From contig JBBQLG010000078.1 of the NCBI GenBank assembly GCA_038327655.1, positions 1 to 27,914 on the forward strand: a stretch of DNA of 27,914 bases, written 5' to 3'. A program made the translations under genes and the position numbers. Origin of the DNA: JBBQLG01 sp038327655. Lineage in GTDB: Bacteria; Bacteroidota; Bacteroidia; Cytophagales; Spirosomataceae. A model generated the notes under the pieces. That model did no database searches and was not told the DNA's origin. It saw nothing but the letters and a program-made list of their open reading frames with translations. How positions within the stretch are numbered: the first letter of the stretch is position 1; each line of letters starts with the position of its first letter. Positions 21,780-27,914 of this stretch are shown here, one piece after another.

Positions 21780-23057
21780 TTACAGACTAAAAGCCTCCTT
21801 GATTTTATCCATGTAATCAAGTTTCTCCCAGGTAAAGAGTTCCACTTCCAGTTCTTTGGTTTGGCCGTTGCCCGTAAACGTCTTGGTCACTACTTCATTC
21901 ACCCGGCCCATGTGCCCGTAAGCCGCCGTTTCCGAGTAAATGGGGTTGCGCAATTTCAGCCGTTGCTCAATGGCGTAGGGACGCATGTCGAACAATTCGC
22001 TGATTTTTTCGGCAATCGCTCCGTCGTGCATGTCTACTTTCGCCGAACCGTAGGTGTCGATGAACAGACCGCAGGGTTTGGCCACACCAATGGCGTACGA
22101 AACCTGCACCAATACCTGATCTGCCAAACCGGCCGCTACCATGTTTTTGGCGATGTGGCGGGTGGCATAAGCCGCCGAACGGTCCACTTTAGAGGGGTCT
22201 TTGCCCGAAAATGCACCACCACCGTGTGCCCCTTTGCCGCCGTACGTGTCCACAATAATTTTACGACCCGTCAGGCCGGTATCGCCGTGGGGACCGCCGA
22301 TGACGAACTTTCCCGTTGGGTTGATGTAATACGTGATCTCACCCGAAAACAGGGCCTGAATCTCCGGTTTCTGCTTGGCTTTCACGCGGGGGAGCACAAT
22401 GTTGATGATGTCTTCGCGGATTTTGGCGAGCATCGTTTCATCGTCGGCAAAATCATCGTGCTGCGTCGAAACCACGATGGTATCAATGCGGATGGGCCGG
22501 TGATCGTCGGAATACTCAATCGTCACCTGCGACTTGGCGTCGGGCCGGAGGTACGGCAGCAGGCTCAGTTCGTGGTTACGGATGATCGACATTTCTTTCA
22601 GAATGCTGTGGGCCAGGTCGAGAGCCAGCGGCATGTAGTTGTCGGTTTCGTTGGTGGCGTAACCGAACATCATGCCCTGATCGCCCGCACCCTGCGCCTG
22701 TGCCTTGGCTTCAAAACTATCCGCATCGGCCTGACGGTCAACGCCCTGGTTAATATCGGCCGACTGCTCGTGAATGGCCGACAGAATACCGCAGGAGTTG
22801 GCTTCAAACATGTACTCGCTTTTGGTGTAGCCAATCCGGCGAATGACTTCCCGCGCAATTTTCTGCACGTCTAAGTACGTTTCGCTTTTGACCTCGCCCG
22901 CCAACACCACCTGACCGGTGGTAACAAGGGTTTCGCAGGCTACTTTGCTGGTGGGATCGAACGCCAGAAAATTGTCGATCAGGGCGTCGGAGATTTGGTC
23001 GGCTACTTTGTCAGGGTGTCCTTCCGATACGGATTCGGACGTAAAGAGATACGGCAT
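21780..23057 (-). CDS. metK: S-adenosylmethionine synthetase
   Basis: The 425-residue enzyme makes AdoMet from methionine and ATP. The N-terminus FTSESVSEGHPDKVADQISDA carries the ATP-site His and metal-site Asp. The central motif is GAGDQGMMFGYATNET, and the glycine-rich phosphate loop is GGGAFSGKDPSKVDRS. All are canonical and intact. It is transcribed alone, with a promoter at 23088-23121 and a shared terminator at 21721. I looked for a SAM riboswitch in the short leader (about 27 nt) and the 300 bp upstream and did not see one. Its product is a cofactor for LipA, encoded at 24610. Confidence 0.98.
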   Translation of the reverse strand: MPYLFTSESVSEGHPDKVADQISDALIDNFLAFDPTSKVACETLVTTGQVVLAGEVKSETYLDVQKIAREVIRRIGYTKSEYMFEANSCGILSAIHEQSADINQGVDRQADADSFEAKAQAQGAGDQGMMFGYATNETDNYMPLALDLAHSILKEMSIIRNHELSLLPYLRPDAKSQVTIEYSDDHRPIRIDTIVVSTQHDDFADDETMLAKIREDIINIVLPRVKAKQKPEIQALFSGEITYYINPTGKFVIGGPHGDTGLTGRKIIVDTYGGKGAHGGGAFSGKDPSKVDRSAAYATRHIAKNMVAAGLADQVLVQVSYAIGVAKPCGLFIDTYGSAKVDMHDGAIAEKISELFDMRPYAIEQRLKLRNPIYSETAAYGHMGRVNEVVTKTFTGNGQTKELEVELFTWEKLDYMDKIKEAFSL

Positions 23058-23087
23058 CTGTACTCGGTTTGCTTAGTTGGGAAAGCA

Positions 23088-23121
23088 CAAAGCTACGGCT
23101 TTTTTAACAGGCAGTGTGCAA
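23088..23121 (-). promoter_or_regulatory. metK promoter
   Basis: On the minus strand TAGCTTTG (23095-23088) matches TAnnTTTG. TTG (23121-23119) lies 23 nt further upstream, a long spacer. The predicted start is near 23084, giving a 27-nt leader with no Shine-Dalgarno sequence. Confidence 0.5.
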
Positions 23122-23366
23122 TGAAGGAGAGTCCGGAAACATTCCTATCCATTCAGGCAGTCGCTATAATTGTACCACTCCATATCCTGGGGGCATCGGC
23201 TTCTCTGCTTTCCGTCTCCATTGGCTAATTCTGCAAAACAACCCATCGCCCGGCGTATGGATGCTAACGCCGACCAGATAGCCCGGACCTTACTCGGTCT
23301 TGACCGATTCGTCGATGACCGGAGTCCGTTGTTTGGAGAGTTTGCCGGGAGTTGTTGAGGATAATC
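23122..23366. other. Intergenic stretch without a recognised gene
   Basis: Between the metK promoter and the crtY stop I see only short frames without family features. No tRNA, riboswitch or strong hairpin was noticed. Confidence 0.5.
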
Positions 23367-24524
23367 CTAATCGAACAGCCGTTTCCGGAGTACATCCACG
23401 GCCCCGCTCGTAAACGGCCCCAGCGGTACGGTCGACATAATGCGGAGGTCTTCGGCCAGCGTCGTGTCTTCGTCCAGAAACTTCAAAATCTGGCTGGGGG
23501 GATTGCGCTCGTAAAGCCGGGTAAAGATGTCGTCGGCCGGGTGACGACGGTACTGCAATACGTTAAGCAGTACACTATCCAGCAGTGCCTTGAAGTGCCG
23601 GGTGAACCAGGGTTTGGGACGGGTAGGCTGACCGTTCTCTGCCAGATTGTGGACCAGACTGTGCAAATACCGTTGAGTGCGCTGGAAGGTGTAGCCGGTG
23701 GAGGGCTTGGTGTATCCGCCCGATGTGCCGATTCGGAAAACGTGTTCCGACTGTTTCTCCTGGGCCGGTTCGTCGGACATGGGGATGACGCCAAACTCGG
23801 TTTCGCTGATCTGATATGGACCGGTGTCCAAAAACTGGTCGATGTACTGCCGCAGGGCCGTTTCATATTCGTCGTCGGTCAGGAGTCGGTCGTTAAAGAT
23901 CGTGTACTCGACTAACGCCGTGCGCTCATCGAACGGCAGCACGTACAGAAACCGGCAATCGCCCTGCTGATCGACCCGAAAATCCATCATCCGGGGCTGG
24001 TTTGGGTCAAAACAAGGCTTTTCCGCCGTAATCACCCAGCCTTTGAAATGTTGCAGTAAATTATGGTGTTCGGGCTGATCGAGCCGGAGGGCATACGTGC
24101 TATCGAAGACAAAATCGGCGATGTAAGGTTCGTCATCGGCGATTACGAAGCCGCCCTGTGGTGTGTCTTTGATCCGGTTGATGGTCGCTTGTTTGAACTC
24201 GATGTTCGGGAAACGGGCCAGGGTTTGCCGGATGTGGGCGTAAAAGTCGATGCCCCGCAGCATTTTGTACCGGTAGTCGCCCAGATCGAGCGGGCCGGAG
24301 AAGGTCGTACCGTAAAAATTAACCTGATCCCAGACCCGGAACAGAATGGATTCAAAGGTGCCCGCACCGCGTTCCCAGAAACACCAGGTACGGTCATTTT
24401 GGGTCTTTACTTCCTTATCCAGCAACAGCACCGAACGGTCGCGCCAGGGAGATTGGGTAAGGTAGTACGCCAGGCTCAAGCCCGCCATGCCCCCGCCCGC
24501 GATGATGATGTCGTATTTTTTCAT
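23367..24524 (-). CDS. crtY: Lycopene beta-cyclase
   Basis: CrtY forms beta-ionone rings on lycopene to give beta-carotene. The 385-residue protein starts with the FAD/NAD Rossmann motif AGGGMAGLSLAYYL (residues 9-22). DRTWCFWE, GDCRFLYVLPFDERTALVEYT and GTSGGYTKPSTGYTF are the conserved cyclase segments, and PLGPF lies near the C-terminus. No other carotenoid gene is in the window; ispF at 2426 supplies the same pathway upstream. Cells are therefore expected to be yellow to orange (inference). The gene reads leftward, with no clear promoter seen; an inverted repeat at 24552-24585 lies 28 bp upstream of the ATG. Confidence 0.95.
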   Translation of the reverse strand: MKKYDIIIAGGGMAGLSLAYYLTQSPWRDRSVLLLDKEVKTQNDRTWCFWERGAGTFESILFRVWDQVNFYGTTFSGPLDLGDYRYKMLRGIDFYAHIRQTLARFPNIEFKQATINRIKDTPQGGFVIADDEPYIADFVFDSTYALRLDQPEHHNLLQHFKGWVITAEKPCFDPNQPRMMDFRVDQQGDCRFLYVLPFDERTALVEYTIFNDRLLTDDEYETALRQYIDQFLDTGPYQISETEFGVIPMSDEPAQEKQSEHVFRIGTSGGYTKPSTGYTFQRTQRYLHSLVHNLAENGQPTRPKPWFTRHFKALLDSVLLNVLQYRRHPADDIFTRLYERNPPSQILKFLDEDTTLAEDLRIMSTVPLGPFTSGAVDVLRKRLFD

Positions 24525-24551
24525 GCAAATAGCGGTTAGCGGGTAGTTGTC

Positions 24552-24585
24552 AGTGGTTAGTCAATGCTTAGCTCAACTAACCACT
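24552..24585. repeat. Inverted repeat between crtY and lipA
   Basis: AGTGGTTAGT (24552-24561) and ACTAACCACT (24576-24585) form a perfect 10-bp stem with a 14-nt loop. Related TTAGCGG and CACTAACC words lie on both sides (24534-24604). It may terminate lipA transcription or be a small dispersed repeat. Confidence 0.55.
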
Positions 24586-24609
24586 AACCCCTGTTCACTA
24601 ACCCCTTTT

Positions 24610-25488
24610 TTACACCAATACGTGCCGTTCGGCGTGGTAACTGGAGCGCACCAGCGGCCCGGATTCTACGTATTTCAGGCCGCGCTTCAGCCCTTCTTCT
24701 TTGTACATGGCAAACGTATCGGGGTGAATCCAGTCGATTACCTCGTGGTGCATTTTGGTCGGTTGCAGGTATTGTCCCAGCGTCAGGATATCCAGCCCGT
24801 TTTCAACGAGATGATCCATTGCCAGCAGCACCTCGTCGGTGGTTTCGCCCAGCCCAAGCATAATACCCGACTTTGTGCGCTGACCATATGCTTTCGTCCG
24901 GCGAATCTGCTCCAGACTCCGTTCGTAGCGGGCCTGCGGACGCACCCGGCGATACAGCCGTTCTACGGTTTCCATGTTGTGCGAGACTACTTCTTGACCG
25001 GCCGAAATCATGCGCGTGAGGGCTTCCCAGTTGCCTTTTGTGTCGGGAATCAGGGTTTCGATGGTTGTAGCGGGCGATACGGCCTTGATGGCCCGGACGG
25101 TTTCGTACCAGATTTCAGCACCCCGGTCTTTGAGTTCGTCGCGGTTCACGGAGGTAATAACCGCGTGTTTAACCTTCATCAGTTGGATGGCTTCGGCCAC
25201 ACGCCGGGGTTCGTCGGCGTCGTATTCGTTCGGCCGACCGGTGGCTACGGCGCAGAAGGTACAGCTTCGTGTGCAGACGTTGCCCAGAATCATGAACGTA
25301 GCCGTGCCCGCACCCCAGCACTCGCCCATGTTGGGGCAGTTGCCGCTTTCGCAGATGGTATGCAGCTTATAGGTATCAACCAACTTGCGAACGTTGGCAT
25401 AGGCCGGGCCAACGGGCAGTTTCACCCGCAGCCAGTCGGGCCGCTTTTTGCGTTGTTGTTCGGAGGGTATTACGGGGAGTTCGATCAT
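24610..25488 (-). CDS. lipA: Lipoyl synthase
   Basis: LipA is a radical SAM enzyme that inserts two sulfurs into protein-bound octanoyl groups. The 292 residues contain the auxiliary cluster motif Cys46-x4-Cys51-x5-Cys57 and the radical SAM motif Cys72-x3-Cys76-x2-Cys79 (CTRSCTFC). The C-terminal RSSYHAE provides the conserved serine that ligates the sacrificial cluster. No lipB or lipoate ligase gene is adjacent. A perfect 18-bp hairpin separates it from the upstream outer-membrane-type gene, so it is probably transcribed on its own, although I did not find a good TAnnTTTG box. Confidence 0.97.
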   Translation of the reverse strand: MIELPVIPSEQQRKKRPDWLRVKLPVGPAYANVRKLVDTYKLHTICESGNCPNMGECWGAGTATFMILGNVCTRSCTFCAVATGRPNEYDADEPRRVAEAIQLMKVKHAVITSVNRDELKDRGAEIWYETVRAIKAVSPATTIETLIPDTKGNWEALTRMISAGQEVVSHNMETVERLYRRVRPQARYERSLEQIRRTKAYGQRTKSGIMLGLGETTDEVLLAMDHLVENGLDILTLGQYLQPTKMHHEVIDWIHPDTFAMYKEEGLKRGLKYVESGPLVRSSYHAERHVLV

Positions 25489-25554
25489 AGCAGGGGCGGT
25501 ACGCTTTTGAATAAAATGCGAATTGTAGTCGTAAAGTTCGGGAACGGCCTGCCA

Positions 25555-25609
25555 TAACCAATGACCCGTAATGGGCGGCTACGGCCAACCGATTACGGGT
25601 CATTGGTTA
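25555..25609. terminator. Large perfect hairpin between the lipA start and the upstream gene
   Basis: TAACCAATGACCCGTAAT (25555-25572) and its exact 18-bp reverse complement (25592-25609) surround a 19-nt GC-rich loop. No T-run follows. It lies 13 bp beyond the stop of the leftward gene at 25623 and 66 bp upstream of the lipA start. Confidence 0.6.
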
Positions 25610-25622
25610 GGAGAAACGACGG

Positions 25623-26411
25623 TTATTTTTTGGTGCCGAAAAACAGGGTAATGTAGCCCGACGTAAAGAAACTGCGGTTACCAATCTCGGGACTCATGTT
25701 GGGGTCGGGGTTGGGCAGGATTATGATTTTCTTGGGATAGGCTTCCGTCAGAAAGCCGATTTCAATACCGGTGGTGTTATTCCGAAAGGCACTCAACTCG
25801 AAACTAACGGCCGTTTTCAGGTGAACGCCGAGGGTCAGTTTCGACTCGGTTAAGCCCTCGAAGAAGCCACCCCCGCCGATAATTTCGCCGGTGATCTGTT
25901 GCTTCACGGCTGTGGCGTAGGGGAGCGTGCGCGAACTTTGCTGACCCGTTGCCACCTCCACGTAATAGGGCTTGATGATGCCGATGGACGGACCGGCGGC
26001 AATAATGGCGTTGATGGCTACGCCTTCGTCGGCACTCCGCCGGAACAACTGAATTTCGCGCCCATACTGCGGCCGAATCACAAACAGATAATTCTCTTTG
26101 CCGTACACAAACCGCGACCCGGCCGAGAGTGACTGCTGCTGATACTCTTTGGGGTGTTTTACATTCACCACTTCCACACTCAAATAACGGAATTGCCGCT
26201 TACCAAGCAGCGTACCGGGAATGAGCTTCGACTGACGAAAGACAAATCCGCCCAGCAAACCCGCGTTGGTATTGGTGGTTATGCCGTAGGTCGTTACGGA
26301 CGTGTAATTATCTTCATCGGCGTCGGGTGCCGTATTTTGGGCAACGGCAGGCAGCGAGAGCAGTATTCCCAGCGCGGGGAGGCTCAGCCAGCGGGTACGT
26401 AAGCGGGTCAT
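25623..26411 (-). CDS. Exported, probable outer-membrane protein of unknown function
   Basis: The protein has 262 residues from ATG 26411; the frame extends to a GTG at 26429, but the ATG begins a good signal peptide (MTRLRTRW followed by a hydrophobic run ending AVA before Gln25). The mature part has alternating strands with aromatic ends and Gly turns (FRYLSVEVVNV, YLFVIRPQYGREI, SFFTSGYITLFFGTKK). The last strand ends in an aromatic-rich pattern seen in beta-barrel outer-membrane proteins. I cannot assign a specific family. It is divergent from osmC with about 110 bp between the starts and lies upstream of lipA on the same strand, separated by a hairpin. Confidence 0.8.
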   Translation of the reverse strand: MTRLRTRWLSLPALGILLSLPAVAQNTAPDADEDNYTSVTTYGITTNTNAGLLGGFVFRQSKLIPGTLLGKRQFRYLSVEVVNVKHPKEYQQQSLSAGSRFVYGKENYLFVIRPQYGREIQLFRRSADEGVAINAIIAAGPSIGIIKPYYVEVATGQQSSRTLPYATAVKQQITGEIIGGGGFFEGLTESKLTLGVHLKTAVSFELSAFRNNTTGIEIGFLTEAYPKKIIILPNPDPNMSPEIGNRSFFTSGYITLFFGTKK

Positions 26412-26500
26412 CAGTCTAAAATTCAGCACGAAATGGATGATATCTATCGGTAATGTACATTGGATAAACGTTATCAGTGGATTAACCCGTGTAGATTTTT

Positions 26501-26508
26501 TATGTTTG
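26501..26508 (+). promoter_or_regulatory. -7 box of the OsmC gene
   Basis: TATGTTTG matches TAnnTTTG exactly, with a predicted start near 26512, only about 9 nt before the ATG at 26521. It excludes the upstream in-frame starts at 26437-26520. No TTG lies at the right spacing. Confidence 0.5.
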
Positions 26509-26520
26509 ACCCAAAAACAA

Positions 26521-26949
26521 ATGGCAACGATTCATATCGACTACCTCGGCGACCTCCGTACCGAATGCACACACCTGCAATCGGGTACCACCATCAATAC
26601 CGATGCCCCTACCGACAACCAGGGCCGGGGCGAGGCTTTTTCGCCCACCGATTTAGTGGCCAACGCGCTCGGCACCTGCATCATGACTACGATGGCTATT
26701 TTCGCCCGGCGGGACGGCATCGAGTTGAAAGGCAGCGCACTGGACGTGACCAAAATAATGACGACTCAGCCACCCCGTCGCATTGCCCGTATCGAAATTG
26801 ACCTGACACTCCGCACGGCCGATTCACTGTCCGATGAGGTGCGCGAACGCTTAGAGAAAATTGCCCATACCTGCCCGGTTGCCATCAGTCTACATCCCGA
26901 TCTGGAACAGGCCGTGACGATCAGGTGGGAAGTAGGCGCAATGGTGTAG
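26521..26949 (+). CDS. OsmC family peroxiredoxin-like protein
   Basis: The protein has 142 residues from ATG 26521. OsmC/Ohr proteins reduce organic hydroperoxides with two cysteines; both are present, Cys53 in SPTDLVANALGTCIMTTM and Cys118 in HTCPVAISL. The glutamate in GRGEAFSPTD is also conserved. The frame is open further upstream, but the -7 box at 26501 and family length argue for the ATG used here. The protein is cytoplasmic and thiol-dependent; it belongs to the YhfA/OsmC-like branch more than to Ohr, judged by pattern only. A terminator hairpin follows 17 bp after the stop. Confidence 0.92.
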   Translation: MATIHIDYLGDLRTECTHLQSGTTINTDAPTDNQGRGEAFSPTDLVANALGTCIMTTMAIFARRDGIELKGSALDVTKIMTTQPPRRIARIEIDLTLRTADSLSDEVRERLEKIAHTCPVAISLHPDLEQAVTIRWEVGAMV

Positions 26950-26965
26950 GGTGTTCTGGCTGGTC

Positions 26966-27009
26966 GGAAAACGGATGCTAAATCATCGGAATAGGGCATC
27001 CGTTTTTCC
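26966..27009 (+). terminator. Terminator after the OsmC gene
   Basis: GGAAAACGGATGC (26966-26978) pairs with GCATCCGTTTTTCC (26996-27009), a 13-bp stem with one bulged base and a T5 run in the right arm. Confidence 0.75.
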
Positions 27010-27363
27010 AACGCGGAACCGGAGGTGGAAAACCCGCCTAAACAGCCGTTTTGCGAAGCAATCCGGGTTGACGCGGGCGAAGGTGAAGGCAGGCAACTCG
27101 CCGATCTGCTGCGTCGGGCATGTACCCTGACAACCATAAGCCGGAACGGAAGCGGGTCCATACAAACGGCTTACCCTTAACATGTAAAACGTTCGATCCG
27201 TCCTACGCCGGTGATATGTGACTCGCCCCAACAACGGCCCGATGGCGACGATAGCCGGGCCGCCTGAGCGGAGCCTTTACGCCCTCGTTCGGTTGGACTG
27301 CCAGCGTTGACCTTGCGGCCTGCTTCCTATCGCCCGACAAGCCGCCCACGCGGAGCGTTGTTG
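27010..27363. other. Non-coding GC-rich stretch
   Basis: No credible gene was found in either strand. A 7-bp CGGCCCG/CGGGCCG stem (27235-27241, 27256-27262) with a 14-nt spacer is the clearest structure. The only long frame, leftward across 26983-27234, overlaps the OsmC terminator and looks spurious. Confidence 0.5.
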
Positions 27364-27621
27364 CTATGCTCGTGAGCTTATTTCAGTTCTAATCTCCTTC
27401 AGTTTAGCAGCCGCCAGTGCCGGCAAAAAACAAGTCGCCGACAAGAATATCAAGTTGCTTGGATGATACCCCTTCAGGCCAGTCCAAAACGCAACCAGGA
27501 AAATCATTACCAGGACAAAACCAACCGACCATCGATACAATGTTCGGGTTGATCGTTCTTGGCTTTTGAGTTCTTCCAAACTCAATTCTGACAGGGGTTT
27601 GTTAGAAAAGATACTGAACAT
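27364..27621 (-). CDS. Small two-span membrane protein
   Basis: The 85-residue protein starts with ATG 27621. A polar N-terminus NKPLSELSLEELKSQE is followed by two hydrophobic segments (about residues 30-49 and 54-72) and a basic tail KLKEIRTEISSRA. That layout, with the L-S-E-L-S-x-E-E-L start, is typical of a small conserved hypothetical family in Bacteroidota. No function is known to me. It stands alone between two non-coding stretches, and its composition is more AT-rich than the neighbouring genes. Confidence 0.7.
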   Translation of the reverse strand: MFSIFSNKPLSELSLEELKSQERSTRTLYRWSVGFVLVMIFLVAFWTGLKGYHPSNLIFLSATCFLPALAAAKLKEIRTEISSRA

Positions 27622-27679
27622 AGCTTCAAAGAATTAGACGCTTAAAATTTGTATTGAGTGCGTGGCCCCAGAGTTACTT

Positions 27680-27748
27680 ATCGTCCGTAACCCGCACAAC
27701 AAGCAAAAATCCTACCCACTGCGGCCCACCGCCTGTCGCCCGGACGAT
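27680..27748. repeat. Spaced 8-bp inverted repeat
   Basis: ATCGTCCG (27680-27687) and CGGACGAT (27741-27748) are exact reverse complements 53 bp apart. It lies upstream of the small membrane protein gene and next to the nested repeats at 27775. It could be coincidental. Confidence 0.35.
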
Positions 27749-27774
27749 GGCCTGTCAAGCACTGCTCAGATGTC

Positions 27775-27874
27775 CACCCAACAAGTTAAAGTACGTAAAC
27801 TCACTAAACCATAACTTGTTGATGATCAGATAGTATTGGTTTAGTGTTGCTTTTTTGCCGTTCCTTGTTGGGTG
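27775..27874. repeat. Nested inverted repeats near the right edge
   Basis: Outer pair: CACCCAACAAG (27775-27785) and CTTGTTGGGTG (27864-27874). Inner pair: CACTAAACCA (27802-27811) and TGGTTTAGTG (27837-27846). The spacers between outer and inner arms are 16 and 17 nt. AACAAGTT (27780-27787) can alternatively pair with AACTTGTT (27813-27820). No coding frame covers it. Confidence 0.65.
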
Positions 27875-27914
27875 CGTTTTAAAAGGATACTCAGGATGAG
27901 TGCAAGTGTACATA

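Noticed and set aside
21861..22874. Rightward 337-codon frame opposite metK
   Set aside because: It is antisense to a fully conserved metK and shows no domain pattern or promoter.
23058..23366. SAM riboswitch upstream of metK
   Set aside because: The predicted leader is only about 27 nt, and I could not recognise SAM-I or SAM-II conserved cores on the minus strand.
24547..25557. Rightward 336-codon frame opposite lipA
   Set aside because: It is antisense to lipA, which has every catalytic motif; the frame begins in an inverted repeat and crosses half of the hairpin at 25555.
26983..27234. Leftward 83-codon frame downstream of OsmC
   Set aside because: It overlaps the OsmC terminator, is rich in Arg, Cys and Phe without a family pattern, and lacks a promoter; it may mark a repeat, not a gene.
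27224..27874. Integron attC sites in the structured non-coding end
   Set aside because: The imperfect arms and GTTG words looked attC-like, but I could not find the RYYYAAC/GTTRRRY core boxes in the right arrangement, and no integrase is present.

Overview
The window looks like chromosomal DNA of a pigmented member of the Bacteroidota, most likely a Cytophagales/Spirosomaceae-type organism (inference). Several genes are preceded by the Bacteroidota -7 box TAnnTTTG. Shine-Dalgarno sequences are essentially absent. The proteins (paired DUF3857/transglutaminase-like exported proteins, PF10023 aminopeptidase, CrtY lycopene cyclase, a Cytophaga-like dipeptide epimerase) are typical of that group. 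Base composition is around 55-60% GC except for a sharp AT-rich patch inside one ATPase gene. I saw no rRNA, tRNA, CRISPR array, insertion sequence or integrase.

Layout. 1-2908: the start of an exported TPR-like protein (leftward), then a rightward run of M16 zinc peptidase, an MNT nucleotidyltransferase/HEPN pair and ispF, the last three joined by 4-nt stop/start overlaps. 3010-4988: a two-gene AAA ATPase + RloB (TOPRIM) module, a probable phage-defence system (AbiL/RloAB-like). 5003-8678: an exported amidohydrolase, a dipeptide epimerase and an exported serine hydrolase, plausibly peptide or murein-fragment catabolism, with copies of a dispersed GCGTCTTTGCGGTT-type repeat at the first two gene starts. 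8663-13291: an unknown leftward protein, an exported DUF3108-like protein, a Uma2 endonuclease-fold gene boxed by two hairpins, a membrane-anchored zinc aminopeptidase and a DUF3108 protein. 13345-15243: dnaX (leftward). 15491-19458: two overlapping DUF3857/transglutaminase-like genes, one with the catalytic residues lost. 19714-21705: cytochrome P450 and a hibernation factor. 21780-26411: leftward metK, crtY, lipA and an outer-membrane-type protein. 26521-27914: OsmC, a small membrane protein and two structure-rich non-coding stretches.

The strongest unusual signal is in dnaX. A run of ten A residues at codons 417-420 sits just after the ATPase/clamp-loader part, and both alternative frames end within ten codons. 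Slippage there would give a gamma-like product of 424 or 426 residues beside the 632-residue tau, close to the E. coli gamma length. Other points of note are the RloAB-type pair with a roughly 30% GC core, the MNT/HEPN pair translationally coupled to the essential ispF and lacking the expected HEPN histidine, the amidohydrolase whose signal peptide is encoded by a dispersed repeat, the active/inactive transglutaminase-like pair, and nested mutually exclusive inverted repeats at the right edge. Several genes have shorter ATG starts than the longest open frame, chosen from promoter positions, signal peptides or repeat boundaries.
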